From Microglena sp. YARC (lineage: Eukaryota > Chlorophyta > Chlorophyceae > Chlamydomonadales > Chlamydomonadaceae), in the NCBI GenBank assembly GCA_022414725.1, contig JAJSRW010002113.1, forward strand, positions 1-64,000: 64,000 bases of DNA, read 5' to 3'. A program made the position numbers and the translations under genes. Position 1 is the first letter of the stretch, and each line of letters opens with the position of its first letter. The notes under the pieces were generated by a model, which was not told the DNA's origin, searched no databases, and saw nothing but the letters and a program-made list of their open reading frames with translations. This document shows, piece by piece, positions 1-10,601 of this stretch.

Positions 1-1037
1 CCCCCCCCTGTATGTAGCTGAGAGCTTTTCTCTTAATATATAAAAATATGGTCAAAACACTCAATCTATACGGAGGACGGATTTGTTGAGGGGAGTGAGC
101 AAAGCCCGTTTGCTGACTGCTATCCACCTAATCTGTTCCCCTTATATCAGGGTTATTTTTAAGAAAATGGCCACCCCCACTTCATCCAATTATTGTCTAG
201 ATCCAATTGCCAGAATCCAGAAAGAGCAAAAATCACAGTTCAAAATCCCTTGGAATGCGAATTCAAAAAATATTAAAATTCAAAATTCAAAAAAACGGTG
301 GTCTGCCGTCTCAACTTAATCTCTACACTCTATCTATATCCTTCTAGTATTCCAACAATGATCTATCTGCCTATCACCGATCCTTCAATAATGAGATCTA
401 TAATGCTCAATTACTTCATTGGTGTCAACATCTGTCAAAAAACTCCCCTTAAACTCCGTTAACCGAGGGCAAATTTAGAGTCAGCAGGCACCAGGAAAAT
501 GTCATCATCATCAATCATCATCATCACCCACCAAAAAGTAGGGTAAAAAAATATCATGTCTCTGTTTTCCCCCTCCAGCTTAAATCTGCGTGAGGGCCCC
601 GCCCCCCCCCTGCTAAGGCAACACGAGCGGCTTCTATGGGATTCACTGCAGGACATAATTGAACATGAGCTTGTACATGTCTCCGGCCAATTAGCATGTG
701 GCCAGGACCATAAAGCGCCCTTATTGAGCATAGTGAAATCCCCCCACTACCTCACTCACACACACATGTATTATGTTTTGGGTGAGCTTGTCTTGTCTTG
801 TATATGTCTCCGTCAAAAGTCGTTATGATTAGCTTGCTACGGAGCTCTATTGTAGGGAAACAGGTCCGCTAGAATTATGAATGTCAATTTAACCAGTCAA
901 ATACTAGGTCAATTATGACAAACTTACTGTTCAACTGGTCAAAACTAAAAATTGATTAAAAACTAAAAAAGCTACACAGGTCCAGTGGCCATCAAGAACT
1001 TATTTTACACCCGAGCTTATGAAGTTTTTGCCCTTAA

Positions 1038-1039
<2 letters not shown>

Positions 1040-1084
<45 letters not shown>
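1040..1084. repeat. poly-C tract (about 45 nt)
   Basis: This is an uninterrupted run of C. A second run lies at about 1229-1285, others at 36338-36374 and 42675-42697, and the window begins and ends in poly-C. Confidence 0.95.
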
Positions 1085-1228
1085 ATTGGCTTAAAAGGCC
1101 AATATCTTCCTCACAATAATATTATGTCATGAACAGTTAGGTGCATACTGACCCTCAATCGAGCTCTATAAGTTAGTCACTTTAAAAAAAATGTGGTTGG
1201 CACTTTGGCTTATGTATAAGCGCCCCTG

Positions 1229-1240
1229 CCCCCCCCCCCC

Positions 1241-1275
<35 letters not shown>

Positions 1276-1285
1276 ACCCCCCCCC
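1229..1285. repeat. poly-C tract with rare interruptions
   Basis: Nearly pure C for more than 50 nt, broken by single A residues, grading into a CCCA-rich stretch that ends near 1305. Confidence 0.9.
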
Positions 1286-2509
1286 TCCCACCCACCCACA
1301 CCCACGCGAAAGTATCTCCGATTATAAGAGGAAGGCTGCAAAGTGATTTTCATCTGCCAGTTAAAATTTGTATTGCGAAGTGTAGTTCATAAATAACATC
1401 AGTCAGAGGCATATCACAGGAAGTCTTATGAGATACAACAGTGTGGGACAAAGGCAATGAAACACCCTCCATCCACCCAACAACCGCATAAAGTAGCTAG
1501 CGGGACACCAGGCAGTGGTTGAAGAAACTTGGAGAGGGGGAGGGTCTGCGACTTAAGGCTGGGCCGTGTCGCTGGAGGGCACTGAACCACATGCACGGCA
1601 TTGCAGATGTTGCAAGTTGTCGTCAAGGGCTCGGGTGCGAAGCGCCTCGGCTTGAGTTGTGGGCGATTTGGCCTGTGCTGCTCTAGCCTCGGTCTCAGCC
1701 CTGGCCTTGACCTTTACATTTATTTTCATCTGTTGCTGTAAACAAGCGCGAATTCCAGCTGCTTGAGTTCCAACTGCTAAGTCGGGAAACTTGTCAGCTC
1801 TGGTTTGTAAAGTTTCTGGTTGGCGTCCAGACAGGATGTACCGTACCTTTCCAGCAAATCCACTTAATTACACCCTGTGTGTAATCGACCAACGATTGCA
1901 TATTCGTAACGCTTTTGTCGAGGCTTTTCGATGGTGAGCAGCACGTTCGATTCAGGCCACAGACGGAGAAGTTGAGAAGAAATTTTGAGATCGGCCTCGA
2001 CTCCCCCCCCCCACCCCCACCCCCCTTTGGGACCCCCCCAATATCTCAGCCCCCAGGCACTATTTTTTACTTTTTTTCAACGGTTTCGGGGTCTACGACC
2101 AAATCGGAGATGATTAACACCTTGTGCCTCCCCACATACGTTTTGATGGCCCCCCGACTAGGTCAAACTAAAAATTGATTAAAAACTAAAAATTTATACT
2201 ATCTCAGATAGGTCAAACTAAAAATAAATATACTATCTCGAGATAGGTCAAACTAAAAAATTACTAGGTCAAAATACTAGGTAAATTTATGACAAACTAG
2301 CCTGCTGGCTGTCTTTACCTGTAACAACAACATTTAAAGAGCCCGATGTAATTATAACCGTTACCGTTAGAATACATTATATAGCCATCGGCAGGCCAAT
2401 GTTGAACCAATAATTTTGAGCTTGAGTTGTTTAGGGTTGATAATTATAGCGCTATTGATTGTGGGATCAGGATTGTGGGATTGTTCATCATACATCTGTT
2501 GCTTTTTAA

Positions 2510-2660
2510 ATCTGGTTGTGTTTTACAGTCCAGCCGGTTTAGCCAAATAGGCTAAGTAGACTTGCTCAACCTCAATATTGAGAAGAACTTTATACATAAC
2601 AAGCAGTGGTGTACTAAACCCCAATAAATTGTAATGATGGGGGCCTGGTGTTCGAGCTAT
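2510..2660 (-). repeat. dispersed repeat R3, reverse copy
   Basis: R3 recurs across the window. In forward orientation it runs from a 'cactgtagcacgaactc' start, through 'gggttcagttcatcag' and 'gttgggcaagt', to 'ggctacccctggactg'. Other copies lie near 6300, 8595, 22815, 23675(-), 32110(-), 41115, 43130(-) and 43378. No coding capacity and no clear termini are visible. Confidence 0.6.
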
Positions 2661-3070
2661 GCTTTTTAAATGAAGGAATTAACACCGGCTTATGCGATGG
2701 TAACAACAACCCTTGTCGAAGAAACTAATTTGCCGAAACCCAGATGATTAGCTGGCATTTCATTCCGTAGCGTAGCTGACGTAAGCGCTGATCTGTTATT
2801 GGCCGGCCCACGTGTGTGCCGGCCAACGTGGGCCAACGTTGACCTGGTGCGCATCGATGTCCCCGCATTTACCTTATGCATCGATGCATCCGCTGTTCAA
2901 CATATCGTTTGCTTTAGAGTTGAGACTTAAGTCGATTTAATTCGCTTAACATGTAAGACTTGCCGTAACAGCCCTAACAACACGCGCGATTTCGTTCTCT
3001 TATCACATGCGAGCCAGATATCGTATCGAAGTTTTCTCCTGCCATCTTCGCCATCTGATCCCTGCACGAT

Positions 3071-4633
3071 ATGTTCCAGGACGATTTCAACCAACCTACC
3101 TTCGCAGATTTACGCCTGGTCCTACGGAGCTCACAAGGTGGCAGTCGCACTTCCAATGACCTCGCTAGTGAAAGTCCTATTGCCAAACGACGGTGCACAG
3201 GAGTATCCTTGGATGATGTGCGCGTGTTCTACACCCACAAACACGTCTTAGCGTCCAGCTCCCCCGTCATGAAGGCCATGTTGCTGCGGGCGAAAGAGCT
3301 CAGAGACCTACAGGCCATGCGAGATGGCTTGAATATTCGTCTTCTACCAGTGGAGTGCAGTGGATCGGTTTGTCTGCTTGCAACCCCTCCTGCCGGCCAG
3401 CTGCCAGATCCCCAGCCTGAAGTCTTGGAGCTGCCAGTGGAACACGAGGAGCTTTCAGCATGTGAGGTGCTGTTTCGCTCCATCTACTCGGGCAACCTGG
3501 CTGAGGAAGTGAATAGTGCCCTGTCCAGTGAGCAGGGGGCAGGTGTCAGCAGGGTCAAGTTGCTAGTGCAAGTGTACCGCTTGGCTGATCGTTTGGAGGT
3601 GTGTACTGATCCATATGCACGGGCCATATCAGCCCTTAGCTCAGCGGACTGTGAGTCTATAGATGATGTGAATTACGTCTTCTCCTTGAAGATGTCTGCC
3701 CCAGCACTGGCTGAGCTTGTGGCCATCAAGGCTCTTTTCGAGAAGTGCCTGTCCCAGCTAGTTGCACGCTTTGGAGACATTACAGAGCTGTTTTTGGACG
3801 AGAGCCTGTTTGAGGAATTCGAGGACCTGGACTTTCTCACAGCGCTTGCTTTCTTCGACTCTGACAATTTGGAAGTTGTGTCTGAGAATGAAATACTCAC
3901 ACTCATGTCTCGGTGGATTGGTGAGGACTGGGCTGACCAAATCAGCAAGGAGCAACTGGTGGCTTTCTCAAACGTCCTCCGCCTGGGTGACTTGACAACA
4001 TCAATGATCACTAATTTGACTGTTATTGCACCATGGCTGCCATTGGACCCTGTTGTGTTGGGTCACGCGGCTGCATGGAAGAGTTACCAGGTCGCAAATC
4101 CTGCGAAAGCTGCCTCAATGCAAAATATGCTGCAGGCCTCCCATGGCAGTAGTGTGGCATGGTTCAGAGACAAACGGGAACATTATGAGGGTACCATCAC
4201 CAAGACCTATGGTATCTGTGAACAAACGCTGGCCAACCTTCTGAAATCAGTTCATGACCCTGGGGCACGCGAGGACCTGCATGCAATTCGGTCTACTCGA
4301 ACTACAGTCAACGGATACGACATTTACTTGACTTTGTCTGTGCAGCATGTGACTGACGGCTCCAGGAAAACGTTTGTGTTGTCCGTTGGCTTTGAGGTTC
4401 GAACGTCAGAACTCATCTCCAAGTCAGGAAGTAAAATCTTGGTCCATGTCAACGCTGGCTATCTCCTTGGCGACGATGAATTTTGCCACGGGACGGTTTG
4501 CAATTTCGTAGATGAGACCCATACCTTGGAGTTGACCAGAGTGGACACTTTAGATGATTTCTCCTGCCTGGGCAGATACCTTGACATGGATGGTGGCCTA
4601 TTAGTGCAACTAAGGATTGGAGCAATCAACTGA
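3071..4633 (+). CDS. BTB-BACK protein with MATH-like C-terminus (paralogue 1)
   Basis: Intronless reading frame of 520 residues starting at ATG with MFQDDFNQP, the start shared by all paralogues here. BTB/POZ domain: about residues 8-185. It has the typical HKHVLASSSPVMKAML segment at 56-71, a FRSIYSGNL segment near 135-143, and the closing LLVQVYRLADRLEV helix pair at 164-177. A variable insert sits between the first strands and the YSG motif. BACK-like helices: about 195-335, including SENEILTLMSRWI. C-terminal part (about 404-520): has the look of a MATH/TRAF-type beta domain, ending in DDFSCLGRYLDMDGGLLVQL. BTB-BACK proteins of plants and animals are known CUL3 ubiquitin-ligase adaptors in which the C-terminal domain binds substrate; that role is inferred here. 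The 3' UTR carries a family-conserved ctgttgcatgatg element at 4826-4838. Confidence 0.88.
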   Translation: MFQDDFNQPTFADLRLVLRSSQGGSRTSNDLASESPIAKRRCTGVSLDDVRVFYTHKHVLASSSPVMKAMLLRAKELRDLQAMRDGLNIRLLPVECSGSVCLLATPPAGQLPDPQPEVLELPVEHEELSACEVLFRSIYSGNLAEEVNSALSSEQGAGVSRVKLLVQVYRLADRLEVCTDPYARAISALSSADCESIDDVNYVFSLKMSAPALAELVAIKALFEKCLSQLVARFGDITELFLDESLFEEFEDLDFLTALAFFDSDNLEVVSENEILTLMSRWIGEDWADQISKEQLVAFSNVLRLGDLTTSMITNLTVIAPWLPLDPVVLGHAAAWKSYQVANPAKAASMQNMLQASHGSSVAWFRDKREHYEGTITKTYGICEQTLANLLKSVHDPGAREDLHAIRSTRTTVNGYDIYLTLSVQHVTDGSRKTFVLSVGFEVRTSELISKSGSKILVHVNAGYLLGDDEFCHGTVCNFVDETHTLELTRVDTLDDFSCLGRYLDMDGGLLVQLRIGAIN

Positions 4634-4790
4634 TGCTGGTAGGAGCCTGGTAGGAGCCTGCTGGTGGTAGCCTGGTAGCCTGGTGGAAGGAGCCTGGCAG
4701 GATCCTACTGGTGGTAGCCTGGTAGCCTAGTGGTAGGAGCCTGGTGGCCTGGTGGTAGGAGCCTGCTAGTGGTAGGAGTTATATTGCTCA
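4634..4790 (+). repeat. 3'-UTR minisatellite after BTB gene 1
   Basis: Tandem, slightly varied copies of a ggtaggagcct / ggtggtagcct unit begin directly after the stop codon. Genes 2 and 3 lack this block, so it grew after the paralogues separated. Confidence 0.8.
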
Positions 4791-4922
4791 CACGTGCAAC
4801 CATTCCTGCTGTCTATGCAACTGGGCTGTTGCATGATGTGTTGCATGATAAGGCTAGCAGCCAAGTTGTAGATGAATGATGCCCCCCCTTCACTGCTTCC
4901 TGTTAGATTTGATTGCTGACCA

Positions 4923-5123
4923 CATAGTTTTTTTCCAGCTACAACTAGCAGCTACTAGGCAGCTCCCTGAGGCAGCCACTGGGCTAAGCCCCAAGATTTT
5001 GACAGTTCTGGACAGCGGATACTATCAGCTTCCAAAATCGCTATGCTGCATTATCTTTGGCTGGCTAACCCGACATGGGAGCTGCCTAGAAGCTGTTGCT
5101 TTTAGCTGAAAAGAAAAACACTG
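4923..5123. mobile_element. MITE family M2 (hAT-like), intact copy
   Basis: A 201-bp element with long, imperfect terminal inverted repeats. It starts 'catagttttt', with 'cagcta...gcagct' inside, and ends 'tagctgaaaagaaaaacactg'. It is flanked by a perfect 8-bp target duplication, gctgacca, at 4915-4922 and 5124-5131. It lies in the 3' flank of BTB gene 1 and interrupts sequence that is continuous after gene 2. An 8-bp TSD with CA...TG ends points to hAT transposase mobilisation; there is no coding capacity. Confidence 0.85.
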
Positions 5124-5195
5124 GCTGACCATGATATGTATTTGAGCTTGAATGACCAACACTCATACCCCCAAAACAACACTTTAATTCGAATT

Positions 5196-5320
5196 TGAAT
5201 TGTTGCATGTTTTTCAGCTAACTCTGGGCTGCTCACCGCCTTCCATTTCCAAGTGCCCTAATGCCCCTATGATTATCACAGAAACCAGGGAGCACACTAA
5301 GGGGATTAGACAGTGAGTGC
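5196..5320 (+). repeat. dispersed repeat R2
   Basis: R2 reads 'attgttgcatgtttttcagc' followed by 'ctctgggctgctcaccg', 'cttccatttcc' and a 'gcgataccca...aaaccaggga'-type stretch. Other copies lie at about 7203, 7345, 7632, 12491, 12690, 21140, 23400(-), 30775 and 35535. Ends are not sharply defined. Confidence 0.6.
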
Positions 5321-6300
5321 TGTATAAGCTGTGCACCGCACCCTGCTGGGGTAATACGTTCTTGTTTGCACCCCCTACCCAACCCGCAACCCTCATCTCC
5401 CCCTTGGCATACACGTAGTCAAGATATTTCCCCCAACGTATGCCCCCCCTTCCCCTCCTCACTATATTTCACACCCCAGCCCCATGGGTCTTGGCGGGTG
5501 GATCATGCACTCACTTGGTTGGCTGGTGTGAGACATAGCCCTCTACCTTGCATCAAGGTTGGGGGCCAAAACGTGAGTGCCGCATAGGCCGTGTGCTGCA
5601 CCCTTCTTACTTGGAGGACAGCTTATGTAGTGCCGCATAGGCCGTGTGCTGCACCCTGCTTACTTGGAGGGCAGCTTATGTACTCACTTGCTTGGTTGGC
5701 AGGTGGGGGGCATGGCCCTGTGCCTTGCATCAAAGTTGGGGACCAAAACATGATGTAGTGGATTGTTGAACTATATAGGCTGCGAGTGCTTATTGACATC
5801 TTGCAAGATGTCTAGAGAGCACTTGCAGACGTGTCGTTCAATAATAATGCATGTCCTGAGAGGGGAAACAATGATTACCCAGCAGTCCCAACCAGTGCCA
5901 TAGCGGGTCTTACCTATGGTGGCGACTTAGTACTTACCAAGATTCCACACTCGACCAGTGCCCAAGGGGATACAATACCCCCCCCACACTCTCGATACCC
6001 TCCCCCACCCCCCCACCCACCCCCCCACTCCGAGTTGTTCAACATGATCCACAACAGGTCATATGCGAGACATAGCTCTCTACCATGCATCAAGATTGGG
6101 TTCCAAAAATGGAGTGCGGCATAGGCCGTGTGCTGCGTCCTACTTACTTGGAGGAGAGTATATGTACTCACTTGCTTGGTTGGCAGGCAGGTGTGGGACA
6201 TGGCCCTATGCCTTGCATCAAAGTTGGGGACCAAAACATGATGTAGAGGATCCTCAACAGACCATAAATATCCAAACAAGGATTAATCATCGAATTCAAT
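5320..6300 (+). repeat. copies of the BTB 3'-flank repeat related to the 16-20 kb satellite
   Basis: Several copies of 'gccgtgtgctgcaccctgct', 'actcacttgcttggttggc' and 'gccttgcatcaaagttgggg' occur at about 5320-5790 and 6060-6260. The same sequence follows BTB genes 2 and 3, and its 'gccttgcatcaa' core is the unit of the large satellite. No gene was recognised between the copies. Confidence 0.7.
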
Positions 6301-6442
6301 TTTCACTGTAGCACGAACTCAGGGCCCCCGTTGGTAACACGATAGTTTGGGTTCAGTTCATCAGTTTTTTTTTGTTAAAGCCCCTCCTGTCAGGATTGGG
6401 CGAGTACCTTCAGCCTATTTGGTCTACCACTGGACTGCAACA
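6300..6442 (+). repeat. dispersed repeat R3
   Basis: Forward copy running from 'cactgtagcacgaactcag' to 'ctaccactggactgcaaca', where an S1 SINE has inserted. Confidence 0.65.
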
Positions 6443-6605
6443 GTAATAATAATGCCTGGTAGGGCATGGTATTAAGAGAACCCCGTCTTACGGCGGTAGG
6501 GAACGGGCTGCTCCTTTACCTGGACAAAGCTACCGTGGCGGTTGACAGCGACCGCGAACACTTAAGCGCACCCGTGGGGATTTGAACCCAGCACCTACGT
6601 TGTTC
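6443..6605 (-). mobile_element. tRNA-derived SINE family S1, minus strand, 5'-truncated
   Basis: Read on the minus strand it contains a Pol III B-box-like gggttcaaatcccc and then a body shared with the copies at 31905 and 63199 ('ccgttccctaccgccgtaag'), ending in '...accaggcattattatta'. The A box seen in the other copies is missing, so the copy is truncated at its 5' end. The flanks 'ggactgcaaca' and 'ggactgtaaca' look like an imperfect target duplication. Confidence 0.7.
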
Positions 6606-8024
6606 TAGGAGGGGACTGTAACAACTAACTAAGGATATTCACCTATGGCGTATTTAATCTACCTTCCTCGTAGACTAGACTAGATACCGAATAGAAGCTT
6701 AGTTAGCCTTTGGCCTAGTTGGGTACTCCTGGACAGTACTACGCAGTCTTTATATATGTGTGGCTAGATAGTGAGATTTCAAGTTTCAAAGTTTGTATAT
6801 GTGTGGATAGATTGTGAGATTTCAAATTGCACTTATTTCGCATTTTAGGACAACTAGGTTTAACTGCGGTTTATATCTATTAAATCCTCCTGGTAATCTA
6901 GAGTTGATCTTAATTGTTTGATGGTGAGCAAGTATAGCTAATAGCCTTATTTGCTACCCCTGGACTGAACATAAATACATACTATATTTCAACTAACCAG
7001 ACATGAGCGGACTTCTACGTAGCTTTGTTTGTTTTTATTATATGTTCTATCACTCTATCAACCTCCCGGCTGCTCACTGTTTGTGTGCGGAGTAAACATG
7101 GGTAGCATAAACACTACTACACCACGCTCCCGGGTGCAGGATGCAATCACAGAGCTGCAGACAGTTCCAAGACAAGTCCGGGTCTTTAAACTGTATGCGT
7201 TGAATTCAATTATTGCATGGGTTTTTCAGCCAACACTGCGATGTTGATCGTCTTCCAATTCCGAGTCCCTCTGTGCAATACCCACGGAATCTAAGGATCA
7301 CTCTAAGCAGGTTCGAACCCATGAATGGGATATGGAGTCCATGTCCAGGATTGGATTGGAATGATACATGGTTTTTCAGCCAACTCTGTGCTGCTCACCG
7401 TCTTCCAAGATCCAGTGCCAAGTCCCCCCATGTGTGTTGAGCCGACTAAGGCACTAAGCCCCCTCAAGCCCCCCATGTGTGCTGAGCCGACTAATCCCCC
7501 CCCAAGTCCCCCCATGTGTGTTGAGCCGGCTTAGCGGATTAGACTGTGTTCAGGTCTAGAATGTAGAAACTATATGTTTGTGTGCGTTGTATACAATTTT
7601 AGGGCCAATGGGCTTATTACGATTTAATTAAATTGTAACATTGTTTTCAGCTAACACTGGGCTGCTCACCTTCCGTGCGATACCCACATAAACAATGGAG
7701 CCAACTGAGCGGATTAGGTGAGCTAATCCTTCTTGTAAAAACAAACTACTGCGGTTGTCTGGCCGACATAGTCTTGCGCTGCTTTATTCAGAAAGCGTCT
7801 TCTCGACGGCCTAATGGATGACGAGGCCAGCTCTGGTTGTCCGAACAGGAGGATAAAGCTCAGGTGCCCTCACTGCCCTGCCCCATGCCCAAGCAAACAT
7901 GTGTGTTGACAGTAATGTCCACGGTTAGAAACATAGCTTTTTGTTTTACAGCATTGATTGGACGGCTATAGGGATTTCCCCTTTAAGGGAGTTGCCTAGC
8001 TGAGGGAGTCGGGCCTTTACCTAA
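6606..8024. other. gene-free stretch with R2 copies
   Basis: R2 copies lie near 7203, 7345 and 7632. A short tandem reiteration of 'cccccatgtgtgttgagccg' phrases occurs at 7428-7530. About 7750-7900 and 8215-8340 share a duplicated block ('cgctgctttattcagaa', 'gaggccagctctggtt'). No coding sequence was recognised. Confidence 0.5.
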
Positions 8025-8098
8025 CCTTAATTAACATCACGTCCTGTGAGTACCGGTTACTGTATTACACGGATGTAACAATTTCAATTTCAATTTCC
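8025..8098 (+). mobile_element. SINE family S2, degenerate copy
   Basis: It matches the 3' two thirds of S2: 'acatcacgtcctgtgagt', 'attacacggatgtaac' and the tail (aatttc)n. The 5' part is diverged or missing and no target duplication is obvious. Confidence 0.6.
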
Positions 8099-8381
8099 CA
8101 CGGCACCTGTTATAACTTAGGATGGTGACCCTTTAATCAGGAGCTCGCCCCTGGATATGGATTCTTGCCTTGTGTGAGTTTTACTTATATTTGGATGCAG
8201 CACAGTCGTCTGAGGTAGCCTGGCCGACAGTGGTCTTGCGCTGCTTTATTCAGAAGGCGTCTTTTCGACGGCCCAATGGATGACCAGGCCAGCTCTGGTT
8301 CTAACAGGAGGATAAAGCTCTGGTGCCCTGCCCCATGCCCAAGCTAACAAAAATGCTGCAATATTGCTTGCCTGCTGCAAT

Positions 8382-8456
8382 TGCAATTGAAATTGTTACA
8401 TCCGAGTAATGCAGTCACTCTCAGGACTTGAAATGAAGGACACCGCAGCGTAAGCT
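8382..8456 (-). mobile_element. SINE family S2, minus strand, 5'-truncated
   Basis: It carries the S2 3' half in reverse orientation. The tail reads 'gcaattgaaattg' on the plus strand, and the copy is cut inside the 'ggcttacgc' segment. It is flanked by a 9-bp target duplication, tgctgcaat, at 8373-8381 and 8457-8465. Truncation at the 5' end together with a TSD fits LINE-type target-primed reverse transcription. Confidence 0.75.
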
Positions 8457-8594
8457 TGCTGCAATATTTCTTACCCGGTATATATTTTTTAGGATTTGCT
8501 GGAAGACCCTTATAATGGTGTGTTGGTGACTCTTATGAGAAGCTCGCCGCTAGATCTGGATTCCTACCTTGTGCGTGTCTCACTTATTGGGACT

Positions 8595-8750
8595 AATCAT
8601 TGAATTATATTTCACTGTACCACGAACTCCCCGTGGTGAAACGATTAATTGGGGTTCAGTTCATCAGTGCTTTTTCGTTAAAGCCCCTCCTCTCATGCTA
8701 GGGCGAGTCTCTTTAGCCTATTTGGTCTACCCCTGGACTAAACTACGCAT
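8595..8750 (+). repeat. dispersed repeat R3
   Basis: Forward copy: 'ttcactgtaccacgaactcc', 'ggggttcagttcatcagtg', 'ctatttggtctacccctgg'. Confidence 0.65.
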
Positions 8751-8837
8751 GCATGGACCTGCTTAATTTCCCATGAATCGATGGGTTTTAGACTTTGAAC
8801 TTGAACTTGTGTACAAAATCTTGCATTGCAATTTTAG

Positions 8838-9026
8838 GAATCAGTACCAGCTCCGGCCAACATTTCATTCTTGCGCCTAGATCTAAGTACTCGTCTTAGC
8901 GCGGTTTCTCGCATTCTGATTCTTATGCCAAGCCGCTGAGCTAAATTTATATCCTTTATCACAAAGAGCGCCTGTGATCTCTAGTGTCAACTCCTGCTGT
9001 ATCCGCATTCTGCTCCCCACTGCGAC
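8838..9026 (+). promoter_or_regulatory. conserved upstream block of BTB gene 2
   Basis: About 190 bp before the ATG are recognisably homologous to the block before gene 3 (13805-13981): 'ccagctccggccaaca', 'aagccgctgagct' and 'tatcctttatcaca'. The last part, 'cattctgctccc', is also found just before the ATGs of genes 4 and 5 and in altered form before gene 1. It probably holds the 5' UTR and core promoter. No TATA box is visible. Confidence 0.55.
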
Positions 9027-10601
9027 ATGTTCAAGGGCGATTTCAACCAACCTACCTGTTCGGATCTACTTCTGGTCCTGCGGAGCACACAAGGTGGTAG
9101 TTGCACTTCCAGCGACCTCGCTAGTGACAGTCCTCCTGATAAACGGCGCTGCACAGGATTGTCTTTGGATGATGTGCGCTCATTTCATACCCACAAATAC
9201 GTCTTGGCGTCCACCTCCCCCGTCATAAAGGCTATGTTACTGAGGGCGAAGGAGCTCAGGGAGCTACAGGCCGTGGGTGACGGCATTAGTATTACACTGG
9301 TGCCAGTGGAGTGCACTGGGTCAGTTGCGCTACTTGTATCACCTCCTGCCCGTCAGCTGTCAGACCCCCAACTTGAAATCTTGGAGCTGCCCATGGAGCA
9401 GGAGGAGCTTCTGGCTTTTGAGGTGTTGTTACGATCGATCTACTCAGGTGACCTGGCTGAGGAAGTGAGAAGTGTCCTGTCCAGTGAGCAAGGAGCAGAT
9501 GTCAGCAGAGTCATGCTGTTGGTGCAGGTGTACCGCTTGGCTGATCGCTTGGAGGTGTGCACTGATCCTTGTGCAGAGGCCATCTCAGCCCTAAATTGTG
9601 AAGATTGTGAGTCAGTAGATGATGTGAACTGCGTCTTCTCCTTGAAGAGGACTGCCCCGGCTTTGGTTGAGCATGCAACCATCAAGGCTCTTTTGGAGAA
9701 GTGCTTGTCCCAGCTAGTTGCACGCTTCAGCAACATTGACCATGTGTTTTATGACACCACTTTAATGGAAGAATTCAAGCTACTGGATGTCCTGTCAGTG
9801 CTTGCTTTCTTTGACTCAGACAATTTGGAAGTGTTGTCAGAGAATGTAATCGTCGCTCTCATGAGCGCATGGATGGGTGATGACTGGTCTGACCGGTTCA
9901 GCAAGGACCAACTGGGGGCTTTCTGGAGAATCCTTTGCCTGGGAAACTTGACAACATCATTCATCTCTAATTTGACTGCTTTTGCACCCTGGCTACCTGT
10001 GGATCTTGCTGTGTTGCTTCATGTAGCAGCATGGAAGGGTTATCAGGGCACAAATTCTATGAAAGCTGCCTCCATGCAAAACAGGCTGCAATCCGTTCAC
10101 GGTAGTAGTGTGGCATGGTTTAGGGACAAACGAAAAGGCAATGCATACTATGAAGCTGGCGTGATTTTAAACGGGCATTTCCTTAAATGTCGTTTGGCCG
10201 AGTTTCTGACATCAGTGCAACACTCCGGGGCACATGAGGGCCTGCATACAATACGGTGTACAGTTGCGGCAGTATTCAACGGACATGGTTTCTACTCCAC
10301 TTTGTTCGTGCAGCTTGTGTCTGACGGCTCCAACAAGACGTTTGTCTTGTCCATTGGCCTTGAGGTTGATACTTCAGAACTCGGAACAAATGCGGGAAGC
10401 AGAATCTTGGTTGATGTCAAGGCTAGGTGTCTACTTGGCGAGCAGGAGTTTTGCTTGGGGGAGGTTGACGATATCGTAGATGGGACACATGCCTGGGAAG
10501 TGGCCAAAGTGGACGCTTTGGATGATTTCTCCTGCCTGGGAAGCTACCTAGACGAGGATGGCAGCCTGTTAGTGCAACTAGAAATTCTCAGAATCAACTG
10601 A
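9027..10601 (+). CDS. BTB-BACK protein with MATH-like C-terminus (paralogue 2)
   Basis: Intronless, 524 residues, start MFKGDFNQP. Same layout as paralogue 1: BTB with HKYVLASTSPVIKAML (about 56-71), RSIYSGDL, and LLVQVYRLADRLEV; BACK region including SENVIVALMSAWM; then the MATH-like tail ending DDFSCLGSYLDEDGSLLVQL. It is closest to paralogue 3, sharing upstream and downstream sequence as well as coding sequence, so the two arose by DNA-level tandem duplication. The N-terminal half of the BTB domain and the BACK region are more conserved than residues 370-410, where each paralogue differs in length and charge; that linker may be the fast-evolving part. The CUL3-adaptor role is inferred from the family. 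The 3' UTR has gagctgttgcatgatgcc at 10664-10681. Confidence 0.88.
   Translation: MFKGDFNQPTCSDLLLVLRSTQGGSCTSSDLASDSPPDKRRCTGLSLDDVRSFHTHKYVLASTSPVIKAMLLRAKELRELQAVGDGISITLVPVECTGSVALLVSPPARQLSDPQLEILELPMEQEELLAFEVLLRSIYSGDLAEEVRSVLSSEQGADVSRVMLLVQVYRLADRLEVCTDPCAEAISALNCEDCESVDDVNCVFSLKRTAPALVEHATIKALLEKCLSQLVARFSNIDHVFYDTTLMEEFKLLDVLSVLAFFDSDNLEVLSENVIVALMSAWMGDDWSDRFSKDQLGAFWRILCLGNLTTSFISNLTAFAPWLPVDLAVLLHVAAWKGYQGTNSMKAASMQNRLQSVHGSSVAWFRDKRKGNAYYEAGVILNGHFLKCRLAEFLTSVQHSGAHEGLHTIRCTVAAVFNGHGFYSTLFVQLVSDGSNKTFVLSIGLEVDTSELGTNAGSRILVDVKARCLLGEQEFCLGEVDDIVDGTHAWEVAKVDALDDFSCLGSYLDEDGSLLVQLEILRIN

Larger units (their letters stand above)
1..3070. other. gene-free flank upstream of BTB gene 1
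   Basis: No protein with recognisable domains was found on either strand. The stretch holds long poly-C tracts, a reverse-orientation R3 repeat near 2510-2660 and low-complexity AT-rich DNA. About 2160-2290 carries short reiterations of a 'aggtcaaactaaaaat'-like phrase. The promoter of the BTB gene at 3071 must lie in the last few hundred bases, but no clear TATA box is visible. Confidence 0.6.

Noticed and set aside
6540..6600. Stand-alone tRNA gene on the minus strand
   Set aside because: Only the B box region is tRNA-like, and the rest matches the S1 SINE body.
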